From Caldifarciminota bacterium (GTDB lineage Bacteria; Hydrothermota; Tepidihabitantia; B3-TA06), in NCBI GenBank assembly GCA_016934635.1, contig JAFGSK010000003.1:124001-188000 (forward strand): a DNA stretch of 64,000 bases, given 5' to 3'. The notes beneath the pieces were generated by a model. It was not told the DNA's origin. It was given only the letters and a program-made list of their open reading frames with translations, and ran no database searches. This document shows, piece after piece, positions 24,843 through 34,536 of this stretch (positions are counted from its first letter, which is position 1; each line of letters begins with the position of its first letter). Position numbers and translations under genes: made by a program.

Positions 24843-25408
24843 AAGCTCTCCTTGTAAAGTTGTTTTTCTTTTATGTAAGCCTCCACTGTATCCGGCACCA
24901 GATAGCGGATGGTTTTTCCTTGTGCTATTCTTTCCCTGATCGAAGTGGAGGAGATATTGATCAGGGGCAGTTGGGGAAAAGATACCCCTTGTTTTGATTC
25001 GGGTTTTTCTTTTCTAACTCGTGGCAGGACAATGAGTTCTGCGATCCTTCCTATCTTTTCCGGTTCGCGCCAGGTATTCAAGGAATCGTATTCGTCCTGA
25101 CCTATGATGAGAAAAAGTTTGCTGTCCGGATAAAGCGCTTTCAATTTGTTCAGTGTATCAATCGTGAAGGAAAACCCCTCCTGCGATTCGATGTCTGAAA
25201 CCTCGAACCCTGCAATACCCTTAGCTGCCAGTTTTAACATACTTAGTCGATCCTTGAAGGAAGCATGAACCTCTTTATGAGGAGGACAAGCAGAAGGCAC
25301 AAAGAGGATTTTATCGAGATTGAAAGCCTCAAACACGAGCTGTGTATGTATGAAGTGAGCGATATGCGGCGGGTCAAAGCGCCCTCCGAATACTCCCACG
25401 CGAATCAT
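24839..25408 (-). CDS. nadD: Nicotinate-nucleotide adenylyltransferase
   Basis: 189 residues. Nucleotidyltransferase start MIRVGVFGGRFDPPHIAHF with the GxFDPxHxxH signature, FVPSACPPHKE substrate loop, LIIGQDEYDSL and the ISSTSIRERI signature near the C-terminus. It makes NaAD from NaMN and ATP in NAD synthesis. The ATG at 25408 is preferred to an in-frame start 16 codons earlier because the family begins with this motif and it forms an ATGA overlap with the upstream gene's stop. Confidence 0.93.
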   Translation of the reverse strand: MIRVGVFGGRFDPPHIAHFIHTQLVFEAFNLDKILFVPSACPPHKEVHASFKDRLSMLKLAAKGIAGFEVSDIESQEGFSFTIDTLNKLKALYPDSKLFLIIGQDEYDSLNTWREPEKIGRIAELIVLPRVRKEKPESKQGVSFPQLPLINISSTSIRERIAQGKTIRYLVPDTVEAYIKEKQLYKESL

Positions 25409-26151
25409 TTTTGTTTTTCTATTTTGTTGAGCGCTTTCTCGGCTTTCTTCTGCCAAACCGGATCATCCAGCAGTTCTTCCAGGATAGCTTCCGCCTCTTC
25501 TGTCTCACCCAGTTCAGCCTTGCACCGCCCCAGATAGTAACTGGTCTCGGTGTTGGTTTTTTTTGCCCCTGGATAGGTCGCAAGGATGTATTCCAGGGAC
25601 ATGATTGCGGCTTCGTACTCCTTGAACTGGAAGTAAAGCTTTGCCGCTTCCAATTCTTTTTGTGCAAGTTTATCATCGATTCGTGCGAGTAAATCCTGAG
25701 CCATTGATACGAACTCGGAATTAGGGTAGCGTTCAATAAAATTTTCCGCCTTGCGTTTAGCGTCCAGGGTCAGGATTTGTTCCTTGTAATAAGGTTCGGA
25801 GATCTCGAAGATTGATTCTGCCGCTCTGATCTGGGCTTCTTCCGCAAATTCCGAGTTCGTGAATTGCTTGTAAAGGAATTCGAATTCGACTGAGGCTTCC
25901 TGGTAACGGCGCAGCTTGTAATATGAATCGGCAAGGTGATATTGCGCAACAGGAACCTTGTCCTTGACCGGGTAGTTCATAATGAAGTAGTCAAGATATT
26001 GAACTGCTTTCCTGAAGTTCCCTTCCGCGTACAATCTCTCGCCCAGGGCGAAAAGACTGTCTGCTTCCATATCCTGGGGTTTGGGCATTTTCGCGTATCC
26101 TGTCAGGGCTAACAGGAGAAGAATTCCGATAAAGGCTGATTTAGGGTTCAC
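25405..26151 (-). CDS. BamD-like TPR protein lacking a lipobox
   Basis: 248 residues. Hydrophobic signal at 1-20, then a series of TPR pairs (LFALGERLYAEGNFRKAVQYL, VAQYHLADSYYKLRRYQEA, YPNSEFVSMAQDLLARI) like BamD/YfiO, the outer-membrane protein assembly lipoprotein. The signal ends LTGYAKMP, with no cysteine, so it would be released or anchored by a partner rather than lipidated. The adjacent TPR gene does have a lipobox. ATGA overlaps at both ends place it in an operon with nadD. Confidence 0.72.
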   Translation of the reverse strand: MNPKSAFIGILLLLALTGYAKMPKPQDMEADSLFALGERLYAEGNFRKAVQYLDYFIMNYPVKDKVPVAQYHLADSYYKLRRYQEASVEFEFLYKQFTNSEFAEEAQIRAAESIFEISEPYYKEQILTLDAKRKAENFIERYPNSEFVSMAQDLLARIDDKLAQKELEAAKLYFQFKEYEAAIMSLEYILATYPGAKKTNTETSYYLGRCKAELGETEEAEAILEELLDDPVWQKKAEKALNKIEKQK

Positions 26152-27056
26152 GGAGCCTCCTCTCCGAGCAGCGCAAGACGTTGTCTTGCACGTTGGATGA
26201 GCGCACTGGATGCATTAACACTTAATTTCAAGACCTCTCGATAGGCATCTACGGCACCTTGGCTATCGCCGTTCTTGAGTCTGATTTCACCGGCAAGGAA
26301 GTAGATGTCGTCACGCAACATGGGGGAGAGAGGAACCTGCAGGACCCTTGTCATTATCATGTCGGCGCTGTCAAGCTTACCCCTGTATAACAGATCTTCG
26401 GCATACCGGTAACCGTTCTGGCAGTAACGAGACTCAAGGTAATAGTGATGTTCGAACATGGCTTCCTCTGTGGCCAGAAAGGCATCTCCGGGATCACCCA
26501 GACGTTCCAGGAGAATGATCAACTTTTCCCAGGTAAGTGCCCTTGTGGTGGAGTCGCGAAGGGTTTCTAAAGCCATTCGGTAATAATGTACCGCACGACC
26601 GCTCTCTCCGTACTTGGAGTAAAGTTCACCCATTAAAACATAAGCATTACTCATATCTATGCGAGTCGAGGTCCGTATTGCCGAATCAAAGCATTCCAGG
26701 GCAAGTTCCTGTTCTCCGACCTTCCCGAGCTCAAGTCCTCTATCCCGGTAAGCTAGAGCTACGCTGTCCCTGTATGCTTCATCCGCCCCTAATACGGTAT
26801 TGAAGTGCATTTCCGCTTCAGGCAGATTTTTTAATCCAAGGTAGGTCCTTCCGAAAAGATAATGAGCTCGAATAGGTAATTCAGAGACCCTTTTTCGAAG
26901 AAGTTCAAGCTCTGCAAGCGCACGAGAAAAGTCCCGTTTGGTCAGTGCTTCCTCTGCATGATCAAGAGCTTGCTCGGTTTTTGAACCACATCCTATTAAT
27001 AAAAGCATGGATAAAACAACCAGTACTCCGAGTGTCGTTCGATTACTTTCCTTCAT
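26148..27056 (-). CDS. TPR lipoprotein
   Basis: 302 residues. Lipobox cysteine in LLLIGCGSK after an N-terminal MKES signal. At least five TPR-like repeats follow (HAEEALTKRDFSRALAELEL, YLFGRTYLGLKNLPEAEMHF, ALECFDSAIRTS). It is a scaffold at the periplasmic side of a membrane. The ATG at 27056 is chosen over a start 22 codons upstream because only it gives a normal signal peptide and AAAGG lies before it. It overlaps the 3' end of punA by 14 bases. Confidence 0.75.
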   Translation of the reverse strand: MKESNRTTLGVLVVLSMLLLIGCGSKTEQALDHAEEALTKRDFSRALAELELLRKRVSELPIRAHYLFGRTYLGLKNLPEAEMHFNTVLGADEAYRDSVALAYRDRGLELGKVGEQELALECFDSAIRTSTRIDMSNAYVLMGELYSKYGESGRAVHYYRMALETLRDSTTRALTWEKLIILLERLGDPGDAFLATEEAMFEHHYYLESRYCQNGYRYAEDLLYRGKLDSADMIMTRVLQVPLSPMLRDDIYFLAGEIRLKNGDSQGAVDAYREVLKLSVNASSALIQRARQRLALLGEEAP

Positions 27057-27876
27057 ATTCCAGGCCTTTGAAGAAACGGCTGAAAACCCTTGCCAGATCT
27101 CTGCCTGCCTTTTGGGCCGCATGATTGATCTCTTCTACGAGATCTCTCTTGAGAATCCTGGGTTCGAAGACAGCCTTATTTGAAACAACGGAGATGCCGA
27201 GAATCCTCATATTCAACCAAACGCCTACTGTTACTTCAGGTACAGTAGACATACCTACGAGGTCAGCACCGATACTGTGCAGGAACCTTAATTCTGCGGG
27301 CGTTTCCAGGCTGGGTCCACAAACCGCTGCATAAACCCCAGAGCGAGGTGAAAGCTTTCTGGATAGACATGCCGCCCTGAATCGCTCCGTAAGGTCAGGA
27401 TCGTATGCCTGACTCATTACCGGGAAGCGGATACCGTCATCTGTTCCTGTTCTTCCTCTTAGAGGGTTCTCTCCCATAAGATTGATGTGATCTGAAATCA
27501 AAACGATGTCACCTACCTGGTAGTCAACGTTGAGTGCGCCTGCGGCATTTGTAATAACCAACGTATCTACACCCAGGGCGCGAAGAACCTCTAGCGGGTA
27601 TGTTACCTCAGCCATACTGTAGCCCTCATAGTAATGAGGTCTTCCCTGCATCACCGCCAGGGGATATGATCCAAACCGACCAATTATCAGTTCGCCGGAG
27701 TGGGTCGGCGCTGTGGGTGTCGGGAAATTTGGGATATGGGAGTAGGATATGGTTACTGCTTGGGCAAGTTCGCCAATTGCCTGTCCGAGGCCTGTACCCA
27801 GGATTACAAGGCCTTTTGGGATAATGTCGGTGGTGGAACGGATAAATCCTAGGCTTTCCTCAATCTGTTGCTTCAA
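27043..27876 (-). CDS. punA: Purine-nucleoside phosphorylase (PNP/MTAP family)
   Basis: 277 residues. LVILGTGLGQ phosphate loop, RPHYYEGY, VITNAAGALN, VGDIVLISDHINLMGENPL and a C-terminal GMSTVPEV segment. It cleaves purine nucleosides with phosphate to base and ribose-1-phosphate. It starts at TTG behind GAGGAGA. First gene of the minus-strand run punA - TPR - BamD-like - nadD - coiled coil. The 195 bases upstream (27877-28071) hold nothing else recognised. Confidence 0.92.
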   Translation of the reverse strand: MKQQIEESLGFIRSTTDIIPKGLVILGTGLGQAIGELAQAVTISYSHIPNFPTPTAPTHSGELIIGRFGSYPLAVMQGRPHYYEGYSMAEVTYPLEVLRALGVDTLVITNAAGALNVDYQVGDIVLISDHINLMGENPLRGRTGTDDGIRFPVMSQAYDPDLTERFRAACLSRKLSPRSGVYAAVCGPSLETPAELRFLHSIGADLVGMSTVPEVTVGVWLNMRILGISVVSNKAVFEPRILKRDLVEEINHAAQKAGRDLARVFSRFFKGLEYEGK

Positions 27877-28071
27877 ATCCGGTATCTCCTCGTCCTTTTC
27901 CTGTTTCTTGTATTGTTAGTATTTTTGCTGGATGTCTTGTGAGTAATCCTTGATTCATCTGTCTTGCAGGAATATCTGACATAGGTTGAGTTTACCTACT
28001 GGAAAGCGTCTGTCAACGTCCTGGATTGTGTATCCTTATCTGAATGAAGTACATCCGAGAAGGGGTCGGCT

Positions 28072-29589
28072 TTATAGCTCCTGCCTGGCCAGATCGGCAT
28101 AAAGGGAGGTGGGGTTTCGGATTATAAGATCTTTGAGTAGTTCTCTTGCTTGTTCAGCACCATTCAGATGGTCTCTTAAAAGCAGAGCTTGTTCGAAAGC
28201 GCCCCTTGCGGAAAGAGGGCTTTTCGGATAATTTTCGGCCAGGTCCTTATACAGGGCTTCGGCTTGATTCCACCTTTTCAATCCTACAAGGCTTTCTGCT
28301 GCCAGAAGGAGTGCTTCGTCTTCGAGTTCGGTATTTGTTTCCACAAGCTTTATGGATTTTTCATATGCATCTTCCTTATCTCCCCAGTAAAAGGCTGCAA
28401 GCGCCTCGGCGTATTGTTTTCCGACCTCGGCTGCGGTAAGGGCTATGTTGTAAAGAAGCAGGAAATCATTTTCATATGAGTTTCCAGGAAAGCTTATCAT
28501 TGATTGGTCAAGAAAATACTTAACTGAATCCAATTCATCATCCAGAATTGCCAGAATACCTTTCAGAAGTAAAATCGAACTGTCAGGCGCAATGCCATGC
28601 AAATACTCGTAAGCCTTTTTGTCGTTTCCCTCGAGAAGGTACAGTACAGCGATCCCAAAACTCCACTCAGGTCTTGAGCCGTAGCGAGTCTGGAGTTCCT
28701 TATAGGTTTTGATCGCATCTTGATAGGTCTTACTTGAGGTCGCTTGAAGCAGTGCTTTTTGCTGGAGGCCTTGTCTGGAGATGTTTCCTCCAAGTATGGT
28801 TAATGCTTCTTCGGTTCTCCCAAGCTGTGTAAGCACCCTTGCCGCATCTTCCTTACGGGCCGCCTTCCGGTAGGCAAGAAGCGCTTGTTCCGGATAATCG
28901 TTGTGTTCAGCCAACTGCCCCATCATTATTAAAACGCGTTCATCATTTGTTTCATTGATAGCCTTTTCCATATTCCGGGTATCAGCTAATTCCAAGGCAA
29001 GCTGGAAACCGGTTCTTGAAGATGCATACCGGAGTTTATTCAAAACTTGTTCTGCACCCAGTGTTTGTGAAAGTTCATTGAGTTCCTTTTTAAAGATGTG
29101 TGGGCTTTGACCCGTAGCCAGGGCTTCGGCGATTTCTTGAAGAGCCTTGCGTTCATTACTTTCCTTAAGATAGGCTTCCGCCATAAGTCGGGCGTGAAGC
29201 GTCCGATTGCCGGTGCGTTTGCGCTCCTGTTCAACAAACCAGGAAACCTCACCGGGCTCTAACTCATTCAAGATAAAGATTATCTCATTTGCCCATACGT
29301 AGGATTCTTCATACAGATCGCGGAATTTCTTTATTCCTTCCTGAGTCCTGGTAGACATCAATAGCCCTTCTGCCTCTCCTATTCGTAGGATTTCTCTGTC
29401 AGGATAGACTTCAAGCCATTCCTGGCTGTGTTCTGTAAGGCGAGAACCTTCATTCTGCTGACGGCAATAGTATAGGTACCGACGGTACGTTTCTTCTTGG
29501 AATCCCGCATCCAGGCTTTGCTCGAGTCCGGAAAGAAGGTTCGTGGAGGCTGAAAAAAAAGGCAGGATCAGAAGCAGTGCAGCGTTCAC
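28072..29589 (-). CDS. Exported TPR-repeat protein
   Basis: 505 residues. Short signal-like N-terminus (LLLILPFFSAS), then alpha-alpha repeats through most of the length (ALLAYRKAARKEDAARVLTQLG, YKELQTRYGSRPEWSFGIAVLY, YKDLAENYPKSPLSARGAF). No enzyme motif. Its GTG start overlaps the stop of the DUF4175 gene (GTGA), so the two are co-translated; the repeats may bind that large coiled-coil membrane protein. Location is probably periplasmic. Confidence 0.68.
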   Translation of the reverse strand: MNAALLLILPFFSASTNLLSGLEQSLDAGFQEETYRRYLYYCRQQNEGSRLTEHSQEWLEVYPDREILRIGEAEGLLMSTRTQEGIKKFRDLYEESYVWANEIIFILNELEPGEVSWFVEQERKRTGNRTLHARLMAEAYLKESNERKALQEIAEALATGQSPHIFKKELNELSQTLGAEQVLNKLRYASSRTGFQLALELADTRNMEKAINETNDERVLIMMGQLAEHNDYPEQALLAYRKAARKEDAARVLTQLGRTEEALTILGGNISRQGLQQKALLQATSSKTYQDAIKTYKELQTRYGSRPEWSFGIAVLYLLEGNDKKAYEYLHGIAPDSSILLLKGILAILDDELDSVKYFLDQSMISFPGNSYENDFLLLYNIALTAAEVGKQYAEALAAFYWGDKEDAYEKSIKLVETNTELEDEALLLAAESLVGLKRWNQAEALYKDLAENYPKSPLSARGAFEQALLLRDHLNGAEQARELLKDLIIRNPTSLYADLARQEL

Positions 29590-32500
29590 TCCTGCTCCAG
29601 GAGGGTTTCAAGATAGGCCCGGGCCAGGCGCTTGTACTCTTCAGGATAGTCGGAACGCAAGAATCTAACCAGTTCTTTCTTTAGCCACAGGTTTCGCTCA
29701 CCCATGTCCTGAGGCGGTGTAGGGGATTCTAGATTTTCCCAAACCATGCCTATCTCACGTTCCCGTTCAGGTGTTTCGTCCTTCTTGCGGAGTACGTTGC
29801 GTGCGTCGAGCAGCCTGCGGAAGACATGTTCCCCTCTTTCTACCACCTCGCGCTCTCCAACATACTTCGAGAGATCCTCTTCGAGCCTCCTCATTTCCTC
29901 GATTATTCCCTCAAGCATGCCGGAAAGTCCTGGTTCCTGACCTGCCGCTTTAGCCAGTTCCTCCAACTGTTTCCGCAAGGCCGCCTGCTGGGCTAACATC
30001 TCACCAAGGGCCTGACGTTGGGCAGCACTCATCCGATCGGTAGAGATAGGCAATGGAAAAAGCCCGCCCATTTGCTGATTGATCGAAAGCTGGGCAAGAC
30101 TCATCTGGGAAAGGGCCTGCATCAAGTCATCAAGACCTGTGGAGGAGCACGATTGACCACATGCTTGAGCCATTGCCTCAAGAAGTGCGGCTGCCGCCTT
30201 ATCGATCTCGTGCTGAACCGAACGACCCTGGTTCGAGGCGGTGGATTTGCGGCCTTCGATCAGCGATTGTTTGAAGGTTGTCTGGTTGCGCGATGCTGTA
30301 GATAGGTTCTGCATGGCCGAGCGGGGTATCTTGAAACTCTTAGAAGCCAGCTTGAATACATCCTCCTTCTTGCGATCGAGGGAACGTTCCAGTTCAGTGA
30401 CTTGCGCAGCCAACTCAAGATCGGCCTCCGTCCCTATGCGTCCGATCAAATCTTCTTGCTCTTCACTCAAAAGTAGTAATTCACGAATCAACTTGGCCAT
30501 CTCCTGCTGTAATGCCTGATTGCGGTTCTGCTTCAGGTTCTGGTTCAGCTGAGCGAACTCGATCCCTGCCTGCCGGAGATTCCTTTCGAGTTTGCGGGCG
30601 CTTTGCTTGTCCATCTTACCGGAGTTCAGACTGGATTTGACCTGTTGACTGAGCTCGGTATTTTCTCCTGCCATCTGGTTTGCCAGTTCGCGCAGTTCCT
30701 GGGCAAGTTCGGTGTCCTCTAGTTCAGAGGCAAGCTCTGATGCTTCCTGGGCAAGTTCTTCCAACCCCTTCTCGATCTCCTGCTGTCGGGCGGCAGCTTG
30801 GGGGGGAGTCAATTGATCCTCTTCACGTATGAGTTCTGCCTCCATGTCTGCAAGGGCTTCTGCTTTTTCGGCCAGTTCTTCCAGGCGCTGTTCCTGGAGG
30901 AAACGTTCCAATACACCCAGGGCCTGCTCGAGTTGATTCTCAAGATCAAGGTTCATCTCAGATGTATTCTTCAATATATCCGCAAGTCGCTGGGGGTCTT
31001 CACCGAGAGTCTGGCTTAACTGGGCCAGCTTTTCGGCAAGCTCAGGGGGCATCAGTTCGGAGAGCATTTCACTGAGTGCAGAGAGTTTTTCAAGGGTTTC
31101 AGGTTCGGTGATCAAGCCCTGTTCCATCTTCTCAAGCAACTCGCGTGTTTCCTCGGCCAGGCTGTCGATTGAGGATAGGAGATTTTCCTCCTGGGAGATG
31201 AGTTCACGAAGGTACTCCTGTTCTTCGGTGGAAAGGTTCTGTTCGGCGCGAAGCTTTTCCTCGATCCGGGACAGGTCTCTGGATAGTTCCTCCTGCTCTG
31301 AACTCAACCTGGAAAGCTCACCTGCGGTTTCCTCACCGTAGGAGGTAACCTCTGAGAACATCTCGGATATGTCAGGGAAACGCAGTCTGAAGCTTTTGCT
31401 TCGTCCCCATTTAGGTCCCGAGACCGCGTCGTTGTCCGAGGCCTCAACGTAGTAGACGATCTCCTCTCCTGGCAGGAGCGCAAGGTCATTCAGGTCCCAG
31501 CGGTAGAGTACGGTATCTTCAATCCTGCCGGCAGGAACGGGTAAGGGAAGGGAGACCTCTGCTGCGCCGGTGCTTACAAGGTTTACACGCCCAAGACCGT
31601 AGTCGTCAAGCGCGTGAACACCCAGGGTCAGGCTCATAGACCGGTTTACGTCCATATCCTTTCCCGGTAGGAAAACCTCCACCAGCGGTGTCTCATCAGG
31701 ACGTAGGTTCAAAGCAATCCGTTCTTCGAGCTTGGCGCCGGTGCGATTGGTCAGGATAATGCCTGCTGACTTCAGCTGACCGAGTTCGAAGGAGCCTTTA
31801 AAACTCCTGCCCTCTACTTCAAGCGGGATGGATGAATCGCCTGCTGCGATGAGGGCTTTTCGGAGTTCACAGGATGCCTGGCCGTCCAGCGCCACAACGC
31901 TGCCCGCAAGAGCCGAGAGTCGAAGACCTCGAAAAGCCCTGGGTTTCTCACCGGAATATGCGGGTGGAGTAACCGTAAACTCGACTTGCCTGATTTCAAA
32001 AGCCTCGACCAGTCCCGCATATATCTCAGAACCACGACCAAGGCGAAAGAAACGGATGCTTTGCTCTTCGGCAACCTTGATGCGATCCTGGGCTATTCCA
32101 TCTTCGACTTTTACTTTTCGTCTTTTTTTTGTTTCGGCCCCATTCTGCTCAACATAAACGTAGCGAATATCTATCGGGGCCTTGACTTCGGCTGCGACCT
32201 CAAGGTACTGACCAGGGTTGATAAGGGTGTCAGGTGTAAGGGCTTCGATCTCAAGGTCAAGATTGTGGGGTGCGAATACAGCGATTGCACCGAAACTCAA
32301 CCTGGTAAAGGTTATTAGTGCCAAAATCAATCCGATAAGGAATGATGTCCCCAGGATTCCAGAAGAAGCAATCAAAGCTTTCTTTCCATTCAGAGCCGGA
32401 AGCTTGTGCCCCAGGAGTCTTTTTTCAATACCTTCAATGTACTTGCAGGTGAGTTCATGCGAGTAAACTTCCCTAGGGTTGTGTTTGGCTGAAAGGTCCA

Positions 32501-32780
32501 CTGCAGTGGAAAGACGGTCTTTCCATTTCAAGTCGGCGCGTTCGATAGCCTGCGCCGCCTGGTACAGCGACGGCCTTTTAAGATACCACCAGATACCAAG
32601 TCCGACCGGAACTATCAACAATAAATAGGGAAATGCCGAGAATGCAAGGAACGAGACCAGGCTCGCAATTACGACAGATGATAAAAATACGAGTAACAGA
32701 GCGGCAATAAACCGCATATCTTCTTTGCGTCGGTGGCTGCACAAGTTTTGGTAAAGTTCCTTCCCGGTCTTAGGTGTCAT
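29586..32780 (-). CDS. DUF4175-type large membrane protein with long coiled coil
   Basis: About 1064 residues. Two closely spaced membrane helices at about 25-65 (ending GIWWYLKRPSLYQAAQAIERAD) and another near 150-175. A beta-rich extracytoplasmic part follows at about 190-470, then several hundred residues of E/Q/L-rich coiled coil (about 480-960). This is the DUF4175 layout found in many diderm genomes; no function is established. The ATG at 32780 is used; a GTG three codons upstream is possible. It overlaps the small upstream gene by about 11 bases and the TPR gene by 4. Confidence 0.78.
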   Translation of the reverse strand: MTPKTGKELYQNLCSHRRKEDMRFIAALLLVFLSSVVIASLVSFLAFSAFPYLLLIVPVGLGIWWYLKRPSLYQAAQAIERADLKWKDRLSTAVDLSAKHNPREVYSHELTCKYIEGIEKRLLGHKLPALNGKKALIASSGILGTSFLIGLILALITFTRLSFGAIAVFAPHNLDLEIEALTPDTLINPGQYLEVAAEVKAPIDIRYVYVEQNGAETKKRRKVKVEDGIAQDRIKVAEEQSIRFFRLGRGSEIYAGLVEAFEIRQVEFTVTPPAYSGEKPRAFRGLRLSALAGSVVALDGQASCELRKALIAAGDSSIPLEVEGRSFKGSFELGQLKSAGIILTNRTGAKLEERIALNLRPDETPLVEVFLPGKDMDVNRSMSLTLGVHALDDYGLGRVNLVSTGAAEVSLPLPVPAGRIEDTVLYRWDLNDLALLPGEEIVYYVEASDNDAVSGPKWGRSKSFRLRFPDISEMFSEVTSYGEETAGELSRLSSEQEELSRDLSRIEEKLRAEQNLSTEEQEYLRELISQEENLLSSIDSLAEETRELLEKMEQGLITEPETLEKLSALSEMLSELMPPELAEKLAQLSQTLGEDPQRLADILKNTSEMNLDLENQLEQALGVLERFLQEQRLEELAEKAEALADMEAELIREEDQLTPPQAAARQQEIEKGLEELAQEASELASELEDTELAQELRELANQMAGENTELSQQVKSSLNSGKMDKQSARKLERNLRQAGIEFAQLNQNLKQNRNQALQQEMAKLIRELLLLSEEQEDLIGRIGTEADLELAAQVTELERSLDRKKEDVFKLASKSFKIPRSAMQNLSTASRNQTTFKQSLIEGRKSTASNQGRSVQHEIDKAAAALLEAMAQACGQSCSSTGLDDLMQALSQMSLAQLSINQQMGGLFPLPISTDRMSAAQRQALGEMLAQQAALRKQLEELAKAAGQEPGLSGMLEGIIEEMRRLEEDLSKYVGEREVVERGEHVFRRLLDARNVLRKKDETPEREREIGMVWENLESPTPPQDMGERNLWLKKELVRFLRSDYPEEYKRLARAYLETLLEQE

Positions 32781-32997
32781 AATCCTCACTTATTTGCCAG
32801 TCCTCAAACTCCTTCTCGAGTCTTAGAACCCTTTCACCGCATCTAACTGTTAGACGAGTTAAGTAGCCCTGGGTTGCAGTGTCAAAGACAAAAGCCCGCT
32901 CGATCATCTCGTCTACTTCCAGTTCTGTTCCCTCGATTACTATACTTCGAGGTCTCTCTTCTGCCATTGAGCCTTCGTACCATTTGATCTCGACCAC
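32770..32997 (-). CDS. Small conserved-looking protein heading the DUF4175 operon
   Basis: 75 residues, acidic, no membrane segment or known motif; predicted beta-rich (RSIVIEGTELEVDEMIERAFVF, then TRLTVRCGERVLRLEKEFEDW). It starts at GTG five bases after a consensus TATAAT box, so translation from a leaderless message is expected. An internal ATG ten codons later is an alternative. Its end overlaps the DUF4175 start, supporting a real gene in a three-gene operon. Confidence 0.6.
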   Translation of the reverse strand: MVEIKWYEGSMAEERPRSIVIEGTELEVDEMIERAFVFDTATQGYLTRLTVRCGERVLRLEKEFEDWQISEDYDT

Positions 32998-33002
32998 AGA
33001 TG

Positions 33003-33031
33003 ATTATAGGGTAAGAAATTGCCTGCGTCAA
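33003..33031 (-). promoter_or_regulatory. Strong promoter ending 5 bases before a GTG start
   Basis: Minus-strand TTGACG (33026-33031), 17-base spacer, perfect TATAAT (33003-33008). The GTG at 32997 is five bases on, so the transcript should begin at or just inside the first codon. Confidence 0.75.
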
Positions 33032-33079
33032 GGCTCAGGCGAACCGCTTACAGGGGGGATTACAATGGATCACAGGCAG

Positions 33080-33107
33080 TTGACTTTAAGCAACATTCGA
33101 TTATCAT
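33080..33107 (+). promoter_or_regulatory. Promoter of gatDE
   Basis: TTGACT (33080-33085), 16-base spacer, TATCAT (33102-33107). Leader of about 35 bases with AAGGA before the TTG at 33148. It is divergent from the DUF4175-operon promoter. Confidence 0.55.
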
Positions 33108-33147
33108 CCCACCCAATATGTTGACCCTGCAGAAAAGGAACGCCTGA

Positions 33148-34536
33148 TTGAACAAACCCGACCCGCTCAAAGGTTATCGAGGCAAGGCCCGTGAAGTGCT
33201 TGAACGTATGGGAGCAAGGGTTTGGGCAGATGTTGAGATCGAAACCGATAAAGGAACGTATAAAGGAATTATCCTTCCACGTTCAGAACAGGCCGATGAT
33301 CTGCATGTCGTTCTGAAGCTATTCACAGGCTACAATATCGGGTTAGCGGTGGATAGAATAAAAGACATAAAAGAGAGGGGATTCCGCGAGGCTCACTACA
33401 AGATTCCTGAGCAGGAGTTTCCGTACGATCCGGCAAAGCCGAACGTTACGCTTCTGGGAACCGGTGGTACAATTGCATCGAGGCTCGATTACCGCACTGG
33501 CGCTGTCATCCCGGCATTCACCCCTGGAGAGCTTTACGGGGCGGTGCCCGAACTGGCTGATATATGTAACCTGAAGACCGAGAAGCTGTTTGGTGTATTT
33601 AGCGAGAATATGGGGCCGGAGCAGTACATCACCACTGCTGAAGCAATAGGCAGGGAGATCGAAGCAGGGGCTGCAGGAATAGTGATCGGGCACGGCACCG
33701 ACACAATGCATCACACCGCCGCGGCCCTGACCTTCATGGTTCAGGATTCACCTGTGCCGATAATTATGGTCGGCTCACAGCGTTCGTCTGACAGGCCGTC
33801 CTCGGATGCGGCGTTCAACCTAAGATGCGCCTGCAACACCGCGTCCCACGGGAATATAGCGGAAGTCATGGTCTGCATGTTCGGGCCTACGTCGGACTCA
33901 TACAACCTGCTTCACAGGGGTACGAGGGTACGCAAGATGCACTCTTCTTACCGTTCCACGTTCAGGACATTATCGGACATACCGGTTGCCACCTGCACAC
34001 CGGACGAGGTCAAACCCTTAAGAAAGGATTACAGACCGAGAAGAACCGATCGCAACGCGAAGGTGGATGCGGTATTCGACGATCGCGTGGCCATAGTATA
34101 CTACTACCCGGCAATGAAACCGGACATCATCGAATCACTCATTGACAACGGGTACAAAGGCATAGTGATAGCGGGCACCGGCCTGGGTCATGTGAACAAG
34201 CCGCTTTACGAACCTTTACGCAGGGCGTGCAGCCAGGGTATTTCGGTAATGATGACCGTACAGACCTTGTGGGGCTACGTTCAGATGTTCGTCTACGATA
34301 CGGGCAGGGACCTCATGGAACTGGGTATCGTGCCATGCTCAAACATGCTTCCCGAGGTCGCCTACATCAAGCTGGGCTGGGTGCTGGCTCACACGCATGA
34401 GAGAGAGGAAGTCGCCAGGATGATGTTGACACCCGTTAACGGCGAGACAACTGAGCGCGAGCCTTACGACGGGTACCTTGTGTTCCAGGGCGGACTGCCC
34501 GAGATTGAGGAATTCCTGAAAAGGGGGTTAAGGTAA
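33148..34536 (+). CDS. gatD: Glu-tRNA(Gln) amidotransferase subunit D (archaeal-type GatD)
   Basis: 462 residues. An N-terminal small beta domain (about 15-75, VWADVEIETDKGTYKGIILP) is typical of GatD. An asparaginase-type domain follows with VTLLGTGGTIASRLDY (nucleophile Thr), IVIGHGTDTMHHTAAAL (second Thr-Asp pair) and MVGSQRSSDRPSSDAAFNL. It releases ammonia from glutamine or asparagine for GatE. Plain asparaginases lack the N-terminal domain and the coupled gatE. TTG start. It ends TAATG with gatE. GatDE is the archaeal route to Gln-tRNA, which is unusual in a bacterium. Confidence 0.92.
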   Translation: MNKPDPLKGYRGKAREVLERMGARVWADVEIETDKGTYKGIILPRSEQADDLHVVLKLFTGYNIGLAVDRIKDIKERGFREAHYKIPEQEFPYDPAKPNVTLLGTGGTIASRLDYRTGAVIPAFTPGELYGAVPELADICNLKTEKLFGVFSENMGPEQYITTAEAIGREIEAGAAGIVIGHGTDTMHHTAAALTFMVQDSPVPIIMVGSQRSSDRPSSDAAFNLRCACNTASHGNIAEVMVCMFGPTSDSYNLLHRGTRVRKMHSSYRSTFRTLSDIPVATCTPDEVKPLRKDYRPRRTDRNAKVDAVFDDRVAIVYYYPAMKPDIIESLIDNGYKGIVIAGTGLGHVNKPLYEPLRRACSQGISVMMTVQTLWGYVQMFVYDTGRDLMELGIVPCSNMLPEVAYIKLGWVLAHTHEREEVARMMLTPVNGETTEREPYDGYLVFQGGLPEIEEFLKRGLR

